Shown here one piece after another: positions 20,762 through 29,893 of a DNA stretch of 64,000 nt. Each line of letters starts with the position of its first letter. The first letter of the stretch is position 1. The position numbers and the translations under genes were made by a program. The notes beneath the pieces are model-generated. The model had not been told where the DNA came from. It did no database searches and was given only the letters and a program-made list of their open reading frames with translations. The stretch is taken from contig NZ_JAPEHV010000006.1 of assembly GCF_028823665.1 (NCBI RefSeq), positions 62,001-126,000 of the forward strand, given 5' to 3'. This DNA is from Microbacterium sp. C7(2022). Its GTDB lineage: Bacteria; Actinomycetota; Actinomycetes; Actinomycetales; Microbacteriaceae.

Positions 20762-20768
20762 AGGGGGT

Positions 20769-21251
20769 TCAGGAAGCGAGAACCTCGTCGAGGAGCACGC
20801 TCGCCTTGTCTTCATCGGTCTTCTCGGCAAGAGCGAGTTCCGAGATCAGAATCTGCTTCGCCTTCGCGAGCATCCGCTTCTCACCCGCCGACAATCCGCG
20901 GTCCTGATCGCGGCGCCACAGGTCGCGAACAACTTCGCTCACCTTGATCACGTCACCGGAAGCCAGTTTCTCTAGGTTCGCCTTGTAACGGCGCGACCAG
21001 TTGGTGGGCTCTTCGGTGAACGGCGCACGAAGCACCTCGAAAACGCGGTCGAGGCCATCTTTGCCGATGACATCGCGGACACCGACCAAGTCGACGTTCT
21101 CCGCGGGAACTTCAATGATCAGGTCACCCTGGGTGACGTTGAGCTTCAGATACTTCTTCGTCTCGCCCCGGATGATCCGGTCCTTGACCTCGATGATCGT
21201 TGCCGCCCCGTGATGGGGGTACACGACCGTCTCGCCAACCTCAAAAAGCAT
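20769..21251 (-). CDS. carD: CarD-family RNA polymerase-binding regulator
   Basis: A 160-residue transcription factor that binds the RNA polymerase beta subunit and stabilises open promoter complexes. The N-terminal Tudor-like RNA polymerase interaction domain starts [15 protein letters not shown], and the rest is a helical DNA-binding domain. Length and sequence fit mycobacterial CarD. The start was set at 21251 because family members start there; 15 upstream residues are discarded. Carried singly, ahead of ispDF. Confidence 0.95.
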   Translation of the reverse strand: MLFEVGETVVYPHHGAATIIEVKDRIIRGETKKYLKLNVTQGDLIIEVPAENVDLVGVRDVIGKDGLDRVFEVLRAPFTEEPTNWSRRYKANLEKLASGDVIKVSEVVRDLWRRDQDRGLSAGEKRMLAKAKQILISELALAEKTDEDKASVLLDEVLAS

Positions 21252-21277
21252 GGAGTTATGTCCCTTCGGCAACCTCC

Positions 21278-21283
21278 AGGATA
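21278..21283 (-). promoter_or_regulatory. Possible -10 of carD
   Basis: Minus-strand TATCCT, giving a leader of about 20 bases to the carD start. No clear -35. Confidence 0.3.
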
Positions 21284-21411
21284 CCACAGGCAACATGCGC
21301 TAAGGTTCGCCACCCACTCCCCGCATCGCCCACGTGACGGTGGCGGCTCTATCGAAGGGACGCCAACACCCTAGAATGCTGATGATGTCATCTTCAGCTT
21401 TGGGAGGATCC

Positions 21412-21873
21412 GTGAAATCGCGCCTCATCGCGTCACTCGCCGTCGGCGCCGCCGTCGTGCTCAGCACGACCGGATGCAACATGATCGCTCCGCAGGCGAC
21501 CACCATCGAGTACGCGGCCGCGGAGGGGATCAATGTTCCCGACTCAGGCCCGGTCGAAGTACGCAACGCGTTCATCGTCGCCACCGAGGACGGCGCTCAG
21601 GGCAACTTCATTGCCGCGCTGATCAACGACACTGATTCGGCGCAGACGCTGAACATCGAACTCGACGGTGGCATCAGTGAGACGGTACGCATTCCCGCGT
21701 ACACCACGATCAGCCTCGGCGCGGATGCTGAGCCTCTCCTGATCGATGGGCTCGACGCGCTGCCCGGCACCGCGATCGAGGGCTACTTCGAGTCGGGTGG
21801 TACCGGCAGCCCGCTCGTCGACGTCCCCGTGTTGGATGGCGCTCTCGACTACTTGGCTCCCCTGGTCCCCTGA
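21412..21873 (+). CDS. Predicted lipoprotein, unknown function
   Basis: 153 residues. It has a basic N-terminus, a hydrophobic segment and a lipobox-like LSTTGC, so it is probably a lipid-anchored exported protein. The rest is acidic and beta-rich with no motif I recognise. GTG was chosen as start because GGGAGG lies 5 bases upstream; a TAGAAT hexamer at 21372-21377 could be its -10. It resembles DNA-modification/copper-type lipoproteins only in layout, so no function is proposed. Confidence 0.75.
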   Translation: MKSRLIASLAVGAAVVLSTTGCNMIAPQATTIEYAAAEGINVPDSGPVEVRNAFIVATEDGAQGNFIAALINDTDSAQTLNIELDGGISETVRIPAYTTISLGADAEPLLIDGLDALPGTAIEGYFESGGTGSPLVDVPVLDGALDYLAPLVP

Positions 21874-21896
21874 CGACCCCGCCGCCACATACGAAT

Positions 21897-21930
21897 CAAC
21901 GCGCCCTGTGTCATCACACAGGGCGCGTTG
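21897..21930. terminator. Bidirectional terminator between the lipoprotein gene and regX3
   Basis: A perfect 15-bp stem (21897-21911 with 21916-21930) with a CATC loop between convergent genes. Confidence 0.8.
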
Positions 21931-21948
21931 TCGTTCGTGCGGGAAAGA

Positions 21949-22632
21949 TCAGTCCTCGAACCGGTAGCCCAATCCGCGCACGGTGACCAGTTTCGTAGGC
22001 GATGCCGGATCGGCCTCGATGCGTGATCGAATCCGCTTGATGTGCACGTCCAGGGTCTTGGTGTCGCCAAAGTAGTCGCTCCCCCACACCCGGTCGATGA
22101 GCTGGCCGCGAGTCAGGACGCGACCCGAGTTGCGCATCAACACCTCAAGGAGTTCGAACTCTTTGAGGGGCATGCTGATCTCGCGGCCATCGACCGCGAC
22201 CGAGTGGCGATCGATATCGAGCACCACGCGGCCACCGTCGAGCACGCGCTCCTCAAGGTCTTCCTCCGCGGTTGACAGCCGGCGCAACACAGCGCGCATG
22301 CGGGCAAGAAGCTCACGCGCCGAATATGGCTTCGTCATGTAGTCATCGGCGCCGAGTTCAAGACCCACCACGATGTCGACCTCAGAGTCCTTGGCGGTCA
22401 GCATGATGATGGGTACTGCCGACGTCGTCCTGATCTGGCGACAGACTTCGGTTCCGGGCATTCCCGGAAGCATGAGGTCGAGAAGAACGATGTCGGGGCC
22501 TGTCTCCCGAAAAAGAACGAGAGCGGACGGCCCATCCTCAGCAATGTCTACCTCGTACCCCTCTCTGCGAAGCAGGTAGGCGAGAGGGTCCGAGAGGTCG
22601 GGTTCGTCTTCAACGATCAAGACGCGTGTCAT
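21949..22632 (-). CDS. regX3: Response regulator RegX3
   Basis: A 227-residue OmpR/PhoB-family regulator: receiver domain (acidic Glu8/Asp9, phospho-acceptor Asp52, switch Lys in LTAKDSE) and a winged helix ending TVRGLGYRFE. The start overlaps the kinase stop by 4 bases (ATGA), so it is translated with it. The kinase-regulator pair next to divergent phoU is the standard layout of SenX3-RegX3, the actinobacterial phosphate-limitation system equivalent to PhoR-PhoB. Confidence 0.93.
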   Translation of the reverse strand: MTRVLIVEDEPDLSDPLAYLLRREGYEVDIAEDGPSALVLFRETGPDIVLLDLMLPGMPGTEVCRQIRTTSAVPIIMLTAKDSEVDIVVGLELGADDYMTKPYSARELLARMRAVLRRLSTAEEDLEERVLDGGRVVLDIDRHSVAVDGREISMPLKEFELLEVLMRNSGRVLTRGQLIDRVWGSDYFGDTKTLDVHIKRIRSRIEADPASPTKLVTVRGLGYRFED

Positions 22633-23855
22633 GGTGCTTCTCCGTTCGGGCGACTGGGCTGCTTCGCAGCGGCCGTGGCGTCGCGTTTCTTCTTGCGCTT
22701 GCGTTTCGGGCGGGGCGCCGCCTGATCGTCGGGCGCCTCGATCTGCGGAAGGCGCACGGTGAATGTCGACCCTCTGCCGGGCCGCGACCACAGTTTCACC
22801 TCACCACCATGCAAGTGAATGGCGTGCTTCACGATCGCCAGGCCCAGGCCGCTGCCCCCGGTTCGACGTGCGCGGGCAGGATCGGCTCGGTAGAACCGCT
22901 CGAAGACACGCGCCTGGTCGGCTTCAGAGATCCCGATGCCACGATCTGTCACGGCGATCTCGACGATGTCATCGGCGGCCCTCACCCCGATGCCGACGCT
23001 GAGCCCGCTGGAGGAATAGGCGATGGCGTTGGAGATCAGGTTGCCGAGCGCCTCACTAAGCACCTGGGCGTCGCCACGAACGAACAGATGCCGCTCTCCG
23101 CCGCGGGTCAAGGTGATCTCGGCAGACTCTGCTTGCAGGGCATGCGCGTCCATCGCGTTCGCGACGACTTCGTCGATGGAGACCTCGCGCTGCGCGGTGA
23201 TCACATCTCCCGATTGGAGGCGAGAAAGACTCATGATGCGCGCCGTGAGACTCGACAGGCGCGCGGCCTCAGCCAGAAGCCGCGATGCGAATATGCGCAC
23301 CTGAGGCGGATCGTCAGCTGCGGACTCGATCGCTTCGGCAAGAAGGCTCACTGCCCCGACGGGTGTCTTCAACTCGTGGCTGGTGTTTGCCACGAAGTCT
23401 CTGCGCATTTGCTCGACACGCTCTTGCTCGGTGATGTCCCGCAACACCAAAAGAGTCAACCGTGGCGAGATCCTCGTCGCGCGCACGACGACCAAACGTG
23501 GTTCCGCCGGCAGCGCGCCGCGGCGCAGCCTGAGCGTCTCGGTTGTCGCCGTCTCAACGGTACGCACCGTGCGGACCACGTCGCGGAGTTCGTCTGAAGG
23601 AAGAACATCGTCCTCGTGCAGGCCGAAGGGGATCGCCGGGCGGGACGCGGCCACGATGCGCATCGATGAATCCACGACGACCGCGGCGTCATCCATACCG
23701 TGGAGTACGCCGCTCACGCCCTCGGGGATCGCGGCGGAGACCTCACTGCGCGCGCGGTCTCGCGCCCGCAACGCCGCCACGATCACGCCGGCGACCGACG
23801 CCCCGATGATGATTCCCGCAAGAAGCGCGACCAGCGCCAGTTGCGTTGTGTTCAT
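22629..23855 (-). CDS. senX3: Phosphate sensor histidine kinase SenX3
   Basis: 408 residues: one N-terminal membrane helix pair (about 5-27), a PAS-like domain (about 45-150), a dimerisation helix with the phospho-His in NTSHELKTP, and an ATPase domain with N box NLISNAIAYS, G1 DRGIGIS and G2 GGSGLGLAIV. The C-terminus is a run of Lys/Arg. As in mycobacterial SenX3, there is no large external sensor domain; signal is thought to pass through the Pst transporter and PhoU. First gene of the senX3-regX3 operon. Confidence 0.93.
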   Translation of the reverse strand: MNTTQLALVALLAGIIIGASVAGVIVAALRARDRARSEVSAAIPEGVSGVLHGMDDAAVVVDSSMRIVAASRPAIPFGLHEDDVLPSDELRDVVRTVRTVETATTETLRLRRGALPAEPRLVVVRATRISPRLTLLVLRDITEQERVEQMRRDFVANTSHELKTPVGAVSLLAEAIESAADDPPQVRIFASRLLAEAARLSSLTARIMSLSRLQSGDVITAQREVSIDEVVANAMDAHALQAESAEITLTRGGERHLFVRGDAQVLSEALGNLISNAIAYSSSGLSVGIGVRAADDIVEIAVTDRGIGISEADQARVFERFYRADPARARRTGGSGLGLAIVKHAIHLHGGEVKLWSRPGRGSTFTVRLPQIEAPDDQAAPRPKRKRKKKRDATAAAKQPSRPNGEAP

Positions 23856-23925
23856 GCTGACAGCGTATGGTGCGCGGAGGGGCGGTCGTGCGCAATTCGC
23901 TATGGCCGGGAACGGTCGGAATACT

Positions 23926-23958
23926 ATTCACCAGGCAGGCACCGTTCGTTAACCTTCG
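23926..23958. promoter_or_regulatory. Pho-box-like direct repeats between senX3 and phoU
   Basis: Three adjoining 11-base units: ATTCACCAGGC, AGGCACCGTTC and GTTAACCTTCG. All have ACC in the same register as the actinobacterial GTTCACC-type PhoP/RegX3 repeats. They lie in the divergent promoter region, so they could control senX3-regX3 and/or phoU. Match is looser than at ppk and pstS. Confidence 0.5.
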
Positions 23959-24019
23959 CTGGCGAGAATCTCCGACGTCGCGCGGGCGGACGCCTGCCAG
24001 ATCATGAGAGGTGCATCAG

Positions 24020-24697
24020 ATGCGCGAAGTGTTCCATCAGTCGCTTGAGGACGTCCAGGGACGACTCGTCGAGATCTCAGAACTCGTCACAGTCGCCATC
24101 GACAAGGCGACACGAGCCTTCGGTACGAGCGACGTCGCCCTGGCGGAAGAAGTCATCGAAGCCGACTCGATCATCGATGACAAGGCGATCGAGCTCGACG
24201 AGCTCGCGATCGAAATTCTCGCGCGCCAGCAGCCGGTGGCCCGAGATCTCCGCGTTGTCGTGAGCGCTCTGCGCACGAGTGCGTCGCTCGAGCGCATGGG
24301 TGACATCGCCGAGCACATCGCCCAACTCACGCGCATGCGTTTTCCTGAGCGTGCCATCCCGAAGGGCCTGAAGTCGACGTTCCGCAAGATGGGCGAGCTC
24401 GATGTCGACGTTGCTCGATCGCTCACCGAGATCCTGCGCACACAAGACCTCTCGCTCATCGAGCAACTGCGCGACGCAGACGACAAGCTCGACGAACTGC
24501 ACGCGTCGGTGTTCGAGAAGGTCCTCAGCGACAGCTGGCAGGGCGAGGCCAGTGCCACCGTGGACGCCACGCTGGCAAGCCGCTACCACGAGCGTTTCGC
24601 AGACCACGCCGTTTCCGTGGCGAAGAAGGTCGCTTACCTGTCGACGGGCGAGTGGGCCGTCACCACCGACACCATCGAGATCATCGAAGCGCCGTAA
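24020..24697 (+). CDS. phoU: Phosphate signalling protein PhoU
   Basis: A 225-residue all-helical protein with two PhoU repeats (about 8-105 and 115-210). The repeats carry the metal-binding E/DXXXD-type acidic positions, e.g. IDDKAIELDELAIE. PhoU links Pst transporter state to the histidine kinase and represses the Pho response when phosphate is plentiful. The ATG at 24020 is preferred over the GTG at 24011 because GAGAGG lies 9 bases before it. Divergent from senX3-regX3. Confidence 0.95.
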   Translation: MREVFHQSLEDVQGRLVEISELVTVAIDKATRAFGTSDVALAEEVIEADSIIDDKAIELDELAIEILARQQPVARDLRVVVSALRTSASLERMGDIAEHIAQLTRMRFPERAIPKGLKSTFRKMGELDVDVARSLTEILRTQDLSLIEQLRDADDKLDELHASVFEKVLSDSWQGEASATVDATLASRYHERFADHAVSVAKKVAYLSTGEWAVTTDTIEIIEAP

Positions 24698-24740
24698 CCG
24701 CACAGGGCCCGTAACCGCACAGGGCGCCGTGCCCGCACAG
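24694..24740 (+). repeat. Tandem 17-base repeat at the phoU stop
   Basis: The unit GTAACCGCACAGGGC(CC) occurs twice in a row from 24694 and 24711, with a third degenerate copy GTGCCCGCACAG ending at 24740. The first copy contains the phoU stop codon. Confidence 0.75.
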
Positions 24741-24743
24741 AAC

Positions 24744-24783
24744 AAAGAGAGTGGATGCCCCGGGGGGAGCATCCACTCTCTTT
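24744..24783. terminator. Bidirectional terminator between phoU and gpmA
   Basis: A perfect 15-bp stem (24744-24758 with 24769-24783) with a 10-base G-rich loop and an A/T-rich base, between convergent genes. Confidence 0.8.
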
Positions 24784-24810
24784 CTGCGTGTGCGGACGGA
24801 TGTCTGCGCG

Positions 24811-25557
24811 TTACTTGCCCTGATTGGCCACCGCTGCGGCTCCTGCCGCGGCTGCTTCGGGGTCGAGGTACTCGCCCGGGCCAGCGGGGGTGAAGTCGGC
24901 GTTCAAACGGTAGACCAGCGGGATGCCGGTAGGAATGTTCAACTCGGCGATGTCGGCGTCGCTGATGCCGTCGAGGTGCTTGACGAGTCCACGAAGCGAG
25001 TTGCCGTGCGCGGTGACAAGCACGGTCTTGCCCGCTTCAAGATCAGGAACGATGTCGCTGTGCCAATACGGCAACATGCGGTCGATCACGAGCTTCAAGG
25101 ACTCAGTGTGCGGCACGTCGCCGTCGATGCCCGCGTAGCGGGGGTCGTCCACCTGGCTGTACTGATCGTCCGCGGCCAGCGGCGGCGGCGGCACGTCGAA
25201 CGAGCGGCGCCAAAGCATGAACTGCTCCTGACCGAACTCCTCGAGAGTCTGCGCCTTATCCTTGCCCTGGAGCGCGCCGTAGTGACGCTCGTTCAGGCGC
25301 CACGTGCGCTTGACCGGGATCCACAGGCGATCGGCGCTGTCGAGGGCGAGGTTCGCGGTCTGGATCGCTCGGCTGAGCAACGACGTGTGCACAACGTCCG
25401 GCAGGATGCCCGACTCCGCGAGCAGCTCGCCGCCACGCGCGGCCTCGGCGCGCCCCTGTTCGGTCAAACGCACGTCCACCCATCCGGTGAACTGGTTGGT
25501 CTTATTCCACTCGCTCTGCCCGTGGCGGAGGAGGATCAACGTATACGGAGCGGTCAT
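24811..25557 (-). CDS. gpmA: 2,3-bisphosphoglycerate-dependent phosphoglycerate mutase
   Basis: A 248-residue glycolytic enzyme interconverting 3- and 2-phosphoglycerate through a phospho-histidine. It has the [10 protein letters not shown] motif with the catalytic His, the [12 protein letters not shown] loop, and the second His in [10 protein letters not shown]. The start is set at [13 protein letters not shown]; 79 further residues of open frame upstream are antisense to the next gene and are rejected. A TATTAT hexamer lies 7 bases before the ATG. Confidence 0.96.
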   Translation of the reverse strand: MTAPYTLILLRHGQSEWNKTNQFTGWVDVRLTEQGRAEAARGGELLAESGILPDVVHTSLLSRAIQTANLALDSADRLWIPVKRTWRLNERHYGALQGKDKAQTLEEFGQEQFMLWRRSFDVPPPPLAADDQYSQVDDPRYAGIDGDVPHTESLKLVIDRMLPYWHSDIVPDLEAGKTVLVTAHGNSLRGLVKHLDGISDADIAELNIPTGIPLVYRLNADFTPAGPGEYLDPEAAAAGAAAVANQGK

Positions 25558-25620
25558 ACGGCCCATAATATCGGCGCCCACCAACACACCACGCGAGTAT
25601 GCCGATGGCATCATGGTGCG

Positions 25621-26481
25621 ATGGCATCCGCTCATTCCCCCATCGGACGCCTGACGCGAGGAACGACGGGGACCAACCGGCTCAGACGGGTCGATCGCTG
25701 GATCGCCCGCCATACCGCGCTGCGCCGCAGCACAGACCCTCTGGTGATCGATCTCGGGTTCGGCGCGAGCGCCGTCACGACGCTCGAGCTGCACGCAAGA
25801 CTGGCCCGCTCCCGACCCGACGTCGAGGTGCGGGGGTTGGAGATCTCACCCGAACGCGTCGTTCGTGCCCGCGCCCAGCTCGACGAGGTACGCGCGGGCC
25901 GCACGCCGTTCGCCTCTGATGCGCGCGTCGAGTTCGCGCTCGGGGGCTTCGAGATCCCCCTCCCCTCTGCTCGACGCCCGGTCATCATCAGGGCGCTCAA
26001 CGTGCTGCGCCAATACGACGAAGGCGACGTGCGCAATGCCTGGGCGTCGATGAGTGCTCGCCTGGCCCCGGGAGGCGTACTCGTCGAGGGGACGTGCGAC
26101 GAGATCGGGCGCGTCGCATCCTGGGTCGCGCTGGACGCGGCATCCACTCCCCTGACCTTGACTATCGCGCTGCGGCTGGCCGAGTTGCAACGCCCGTCCG
26201 TTGCCGCTGAACGGCTTCCGAAAGCTCTGATTCATCGCAATGTGCCCGGGGAACCCGTGCACGAGTACTTACGGGCTCTGGATGCCGAGTGGGAGCGCGC
26301 CGCGTCTGTTTCACCATTCGGGCCGGTGCATCGGTGGCGTACCGCGTTGCAGGGCATGACCAACGCCGGCTGGCCCCTGCACGAGCGCTCGCGGTGGCGC
26401 CTCGGTGAAGTCACCGTGCCGTGGGCCAGCGTCGCGCCGCGCGGCGAATCCGCACTCCCGGCCGTGGCCGATCGCACCTAG
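25621..26481 (+). CDS. Class I SAM-dependent methyltransferase-like protein
   Basis: A 286-residue protein. Rossmann motif I is seen as [16 protein letters not shown] (about 42-57), followed by the acidic strand-2 end in [11 protein letters not shown] late-domain FG/PW-rich segment follows. The start at 25621 is fixed by the end of the divergent gpmA promoter; the frame is open much further upstream but that is gpmA antisense. Substrate unknown. Its stop shares the palindrome CTAG with the stop of the convergent FUSC gene. Confidence 0.8.
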   Translation: MASAHSPIGRLTRGTTGTNRLRRVDRWIARHTALRRSTDPLVIDLGFGASAVTTLELHARLARSRPDVEVRGLEISPERVVRARAQLDEVRAGRTPFASDARVEFALGGFEIPLPSARRPVIIRALNVLRQYDEGDVRNAWASMSARLAPGGVLVEGTCDEIGRVASWVALDAASTPLTLTIALRLAELQRPSVAAERLPKALIHRNVPGEPVHEYLRALDAEWERAASVSPFGPVHRWRTALQGMTNAGWPLHERSRWRLGEVTVPWASVAPRGESALPAVADRT

Positions 26482-27587
26482 ATACGCGGTACAGCGGCAC
26501 GCGCGTCGGCGTGGGTCATTCCCGCGGCGACGAGCAGATCGACAACGAGCGGTCGCAGCGCGGCGACGAGGTTCTGCTCCCCCAGCGACCCATCCGGCAC
26601 GACCTCACGCGGGTCGAGGTGAGCGGCGACAGCGATCAGATGCTCGCGCGCCTGCAGTTCGAGCGCGATGTCAGCAATCGATCCGCGGATGACGTCGGCA
26701 CCCCGCAGAATCTCACCGATGATGTCGGCGACAACGGGCCGGGACTGGCCGTCGTCCATCAGATACAGCGCCCGTCGCGCGATCACTCGCAGGTTGCGCG
26801 TCGCGAGATCGAGAGCGCCATGCACACGTTCGTGTCGGCGAAGCTCGACCGCGCGGGCGCGCGTGAACGGGGAAATTCGCGCGACCGCCAGCCCCGATTC
26901 GATGGATGCACCCCAGGCATCGATCCCCGGTTGCAGGGCGCGCGCTTTCTCCAACCCGCGCTCCGCACGAATGCGACTGCCGCGGTGCAAGGACTGCATG
27001 ATGGTGTTTGCCGCGTCGGCGAAGTCGACGAACGCCGACTCCGCGGCGCGAGCTGCCTCCCGCAGGGGGTTGCGCGGGATCAGCGACGTCACCAACAGGG
27101 CCGCCACTCCCCCGACGATGCCATCGAGCAGCCGGACGAACGGTACGCCCACGGGCAACGCCATCACGATGATCGACTGAATCGCGGCGGCGATCGCGAA
27201 GCTCGGCTTGGGCGAGAGGAATCGCGCGATGACCAAGGCAAAGGTCACCGACAACGCCAGTTGCCATACTCCTGACCCCACAAGCATCAGCAGAAGTTCA
27301 GCGACGAGGATGCCCACGAGCATGCCGAAGATCGTCTCGACCACGCGGACCGGACGCGCATCGCGTACGAGGCCCAGGCTCGACACCGTGACCGTTGCCG
27401 CAAGGAGTGGAGTCGGATGCCCGAGAACAGCCGCCGCGAACCAGTAGGCCAGGGTGGCGGCGACCACGATCTGCACGATGGCGATGCCAGAGTCACGCAC
27501 TCGACGCAAGCCCGGTCGCGGGTCGAAGCGATGATGCCAGCGGGTCGGGATGCTCGTGGTGAGCGAACCGGTGGTCGGGCCGCTCAT
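26478..27587 (-). CDS. FUSC-family membrane protein
   Basis: 369 residues. About six membrane helices are concentrated in the N-terminal half (about 32-170), with a helical cytoplasmic half (about 175-365). This matches the FUSC/aromatic acid exporter-like family, which includes AaeB-type efflux proteins. The substrate is not known. Convergent with the methyltransferase gene, with stops overlapping in CTAG. Confidence 0.85.
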   Translation of the reverse strand: MSGPTTGSLTTSIPTRWHHRFDPRPGLRRVRDSGIAIVQIVVAATLAYWFAAAVLGHPTPLLAATVTVSSLGLVRDARPVRVVETIFGMLVGILVAELLLMLVGSGVWQLALSVTFALVIARFLSPKPSFAIAAAIQSIIVMALPVGVPFVRLLDGIVGGVAALLVTSLIPRNPLREAARAAESAFVDFADAANTIMQSLHRGSRIRAERGLEKARALQPGIDAWGASIESGLAVARISPFTRARAVELRRHERVHGALDLATRNLRVIARRALYLMDDGQSRPVVADIIGEILRGADVIRGSIADIALELQAREHLIAVAAHLDPREVVPDGSLGEQNLVAALRPLVVDLLVAAGMTHADARAAVPRI

Positions 27588-27629
27588 CGTCCGCGCCCGT
27601 TCACGATCACACCCGGCCGAGCAACACGG

Positions 27630-28736
27630 TCATGTGGCCCGAGCGCGCCGCGATAGACGGGTGATCCGGGGCACACTAGCCGTCGCGCCCGCATCGGGCG
27701 GCACGATCATCTCTTGCGCCGCCGTGATCGACCCATTCTCGGTCTCGACGAACAACACCGCATCGATGTCCGTCGTCCGCCGCACGAGCGCGAGCGCGAT
27801 CGGGCCTTCTTCGTGGTGACGCGCAACCGAGGTGAGAACGCCCACCGACCGGTCGCCCTCACGAACCTCGGCACCCGGAAGAGGAAGGAGGTCACCGCTG
27901 CCATCGAGTTGCAGAGCCACCAGTCGCCGCGGCGGATGCCCCAGGTTATGCACCTTCGCCACCGTCTCCTGCCCGCGATAACACCCTTTGTTCAGATGTA
28001 CCGAGGTACGCAGCCAATCGCTCTCGTGCGGCAGCGCACGTTCGTCGACCTCGGTTCGCCACCCAGGACGCCATGCCGCCACGCGGAGAGCGTCGGCTGC
28101 GAGCGTTCCCGCCACCGTCACCTCCCCGGCAACGGCTCGGGCGGCCAACGCGGTGGCCTCCTCACGCGTGACGATCGCCTCGACCCACTCACGATCGAAC
28201 CCGGGGTGCCCTTCGTCGGCGGCGTAGGCCCAGCCACCGGCGCTGACCGACGGCCAGGGGTCCTCCCACACGAGCGGAACGGCGTGTGAAACCGCGGGAG
28301 AGGTGGCCGCGTGCACCCCCTCGGCTGTACCGCCGATCACCGTGTGCGACTCCGTGGCATCCACAAGCTCAACGCGCATTCGGAAGCGCATACGCGTGAG
28401 CCACGCGAGAAGTGACTGCGCATCGGCGCGATCAACGATCAACCATGTTGTCTCGCCGTCGTCGAGAACCGCCGCCGCGTGCTCGATGTGGCCGTTCGGG
28501 TCAAGGACGAGCAACTCGGTGCTCTGGCCAGCCGGGAGGTGAGCCAGAGCCTGCGACGTGACCGAGTCCAACCAACTCAGCCGGTCTTCACCGGTCGCCG
28601 TCAGCACGGCACGATCCTCGAGCGGTGCGACGGCTCGCCCACCCTGCAGCGCTCGCTGCTCAGCCATCGGGTTTCCCGTGTGAATGAGAACGCCGTCTTC
28701 GACGACGGCGCCGGGAACTGCCGAGAAAAGTGACAT
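27630..28736 (-). CDS. ygfZ: Folate-binding YgfZ-family protein
   Basis: A 368-residue tetrahydrofolate-binding protein related to GcvT, needed for iron-sulfur enzyme upkeep and tRNA modification in E. coli. The family signature KGCYRGQE is at residues 250-257. The N-terminal GcvT-like domain starts with the HTGNPMAEQRAL segment. The ATG shares its A with the stop of the upstream nitrobindin-like gene (TGATG), so the two are coupled. Confidence 0.93.
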   Translation of the reverse strand: MSLFSAVPGAVVEDGVLIHTGNPMAEQRALQGGRAVAPLEDRAVLTATGEDRLSWLDSVTSQALAHLPAGQSTELLVLDPNGHIEHAAAVLDDGETTWLIVDRADAQSLLAWLTRMRFRMRVELVDATESHTVIGGTAEGVHAATSPAVSHAVPLVWEDPWPSVSAGGWAYAADEGHPGFDREWVEAIVTREEATALAARAVAGEVTVAGTLAADALRVAAWRPGWRTEVDERALPHESDWLRTSVHLNKGCYRGQETVAKVHNLGHPPRRLVALQLDGSGDLLPLPGAEVREGDRSVGVLTSVARHHEEGPIALALVRRTTDIDAVLFVETENGSITAAQEMIVPPDAGATASVPRITRLSRRARAT

Positions 28737-29338
28737 CACAGGGCCCGCGCCAAGCGAGCCGAGGCGTGTGACGCCAACTCGTGGCCGAGAGCGGCGATGT
28801 CCCATGCCCACAGCAGGTGCCCATCGACCAAGCCATACATGCGCGTGGCCGCTCCGTAGTTCTTCCCGCCCGCCGGACTCACGATGGCATCGGTGGCGAT
28901 GTCGATCCGCGGCCCGTTGATCTGCCCGAGATACAACTCGCTCACTCCGTTGGAGTGCACGAGGGCGACTTCGATATCGAAGCCACCCCCCGTGTTGCGC
29001 ATCGCCTCGATGTCGTCCACCGTGCGCGCAGCGGGGGGCTCGGATGGCGGGAGAAGCGCCGGCCCGGGTTCGGTAGAGGCCGCGGGGATTGCGACCCGCC
29101 AGAATCCTGATTCGGACACCAGCGGCGTCCGCTGATCGCCATCGCCGTGGAGCCACGCAGTGGCCGAATAGTTGAGGAACGTGCCGCCGTCATGACTGAA
29201 GCTCACGCGATGGGTGAACTCACCTGCGAAGTGATGTCCCTCGGTGTCGTAGTCGATGACGCCGGTGCCTTCCCATACGCCGATCAGCCACGAAAGGGGC
29301 GCAAGTTCAGCGGGAAGGTCGGTCGGAATCTCCAGCAC
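28736..29338 (-). CDS. FABP/nitrobindin-like heme-binding beta-barrel protein
   Basis: A 200-residue protein of the UPF0678/nitrobindin family. The GVWEGTG motif near residue 20 is the family GXWXGXG signature. A His near the C-terminus (LGHELASHAS) could be the axial heme ligand, as in nitrobindins, but this is inferred. The start is GTG. Directly upstream of and coupled to ygfZ, a pairing well known in Actinobacteria. Peroxynitrite isomerase activity is known for relatives. Confidence 0.88.
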   Translation of the reverse strand: MLEIPTDLPAELAPLSWLIGVWEGTGVIDYDTEGHHFAGEFTHRVSFSHDGGTFLNYSATAWLHGDGDQRTPLVSESGFWRVAIPAASTEPGPALLPPSEPPAARTVDDIEAMRNTGGGFDIEVALVHSNGVSELYLGQINGPRIDIATDAIVSPAGGKNYGAATRMYGLVDGHLLWAWDIAALGHELASHASARLARAL

Positions 29339-29349
29339 GACGTGCTCGC

Positions 29350-29463
29350 TCAGCGCTGGCCGCGGTACAGGTTCTTCAGCACCACGACGGAGACGAACGC
29401 GATCGCGAGCGACGCGAGACCGAGCAGACCGACGAAGAAGAGTTCGAGCGCGACAAGATCCAT
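29350..29463 (-). CDS. 37-residue single-helix membrane peptide
   Basis: A very small protein: one hydrophobic helix (residues 3-29) ending in a basic KNLYRGQR tail, so the C-terminus is probably cytoplasmic. It lies between the 96-residue membrane protein (stop 10 bases upstream) and the nitrobindin gene (11 bases downstream). Operon position and clean codon use support it; there is no Shine-Dalgarno sequence. Function unknown. Confidence 0.6.
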   Translation of the reverse strand: MDLVALELFFVGLLGLASLAIAFVSVVVLKNLYRGQR

Positions 29464-29473
29464 GGGGAACACT

Positions 29474-29764
29474 CTAGCCGGGAACGACCGATGCCAGCCC
29501 GAAACCCAGGCTGATGACACCGAGGACCACCGCAGCACCCAGAACACTCATCGCGACGCGCGCGATGAACCCGCGCGCCTGTGCAACACCCAGTTGAATG
29601 GCGAAGGCGAGCAACAAGCATGCCCCCACCGACACAACAAGCCACTCGGCGCGCCACGCGGGCGGAACGAAAACTCCAATCGCGATGCCCCCGATTGCCG
29701 CCACCACCCATACAGCCACGACGGTGCCCATCGAGCGGCGCGGAGCGAGCGGAGTTTCGGTCAC
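29474..29764 (-). CDS. Small three-helix membrane protein
   Basis: 96 residues with three hydrophobic segments (about 14-34, 41-58, 68-92) and a short N-terminus. I do not recognise the family. The GTG at 29764 is chosen; an ATG six codons upstream is possible. Likely first gene of an operon with the 37-residue peptide, the nitrobindin-like protein and ygfZ. Confidence 0.65.
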   Translation of the reverse strand: MTETPLAPRRSMGTVVAVWVVAAIGGIAIGVFVPPAWRAEWLVVSVGACLLLAFAIQLGVAQARGFIARVAMSVLGAAVVLGVISLGFGLASVVPG

Positions 29765-29893
29765 GCGACCATTGTCGCGCACTCGAGCGCGCCGTGCACG
29801 CCGCCCTCACGATGACACGCGGGATCGATGCCATCTCGCCACGCCCTACACTGGGGAATGAACGGCGCATGATCGCGCCGGGAAGGTGATCCC

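Noticed and set aside
24751..25620. 290-codon upstream extension of the methyltransferase gene
   Set aside because: It lies wholly opposite gpmA and would cover its promoter; the methyltransferase domain begins at 25621.
26421..27275. A 284-codon frame opposite the FUSC gene
   Set aside because: Low-complexity Arg/Asp/Gln composition, no ribosome site, and the FUSC protein has proper membrane helices.
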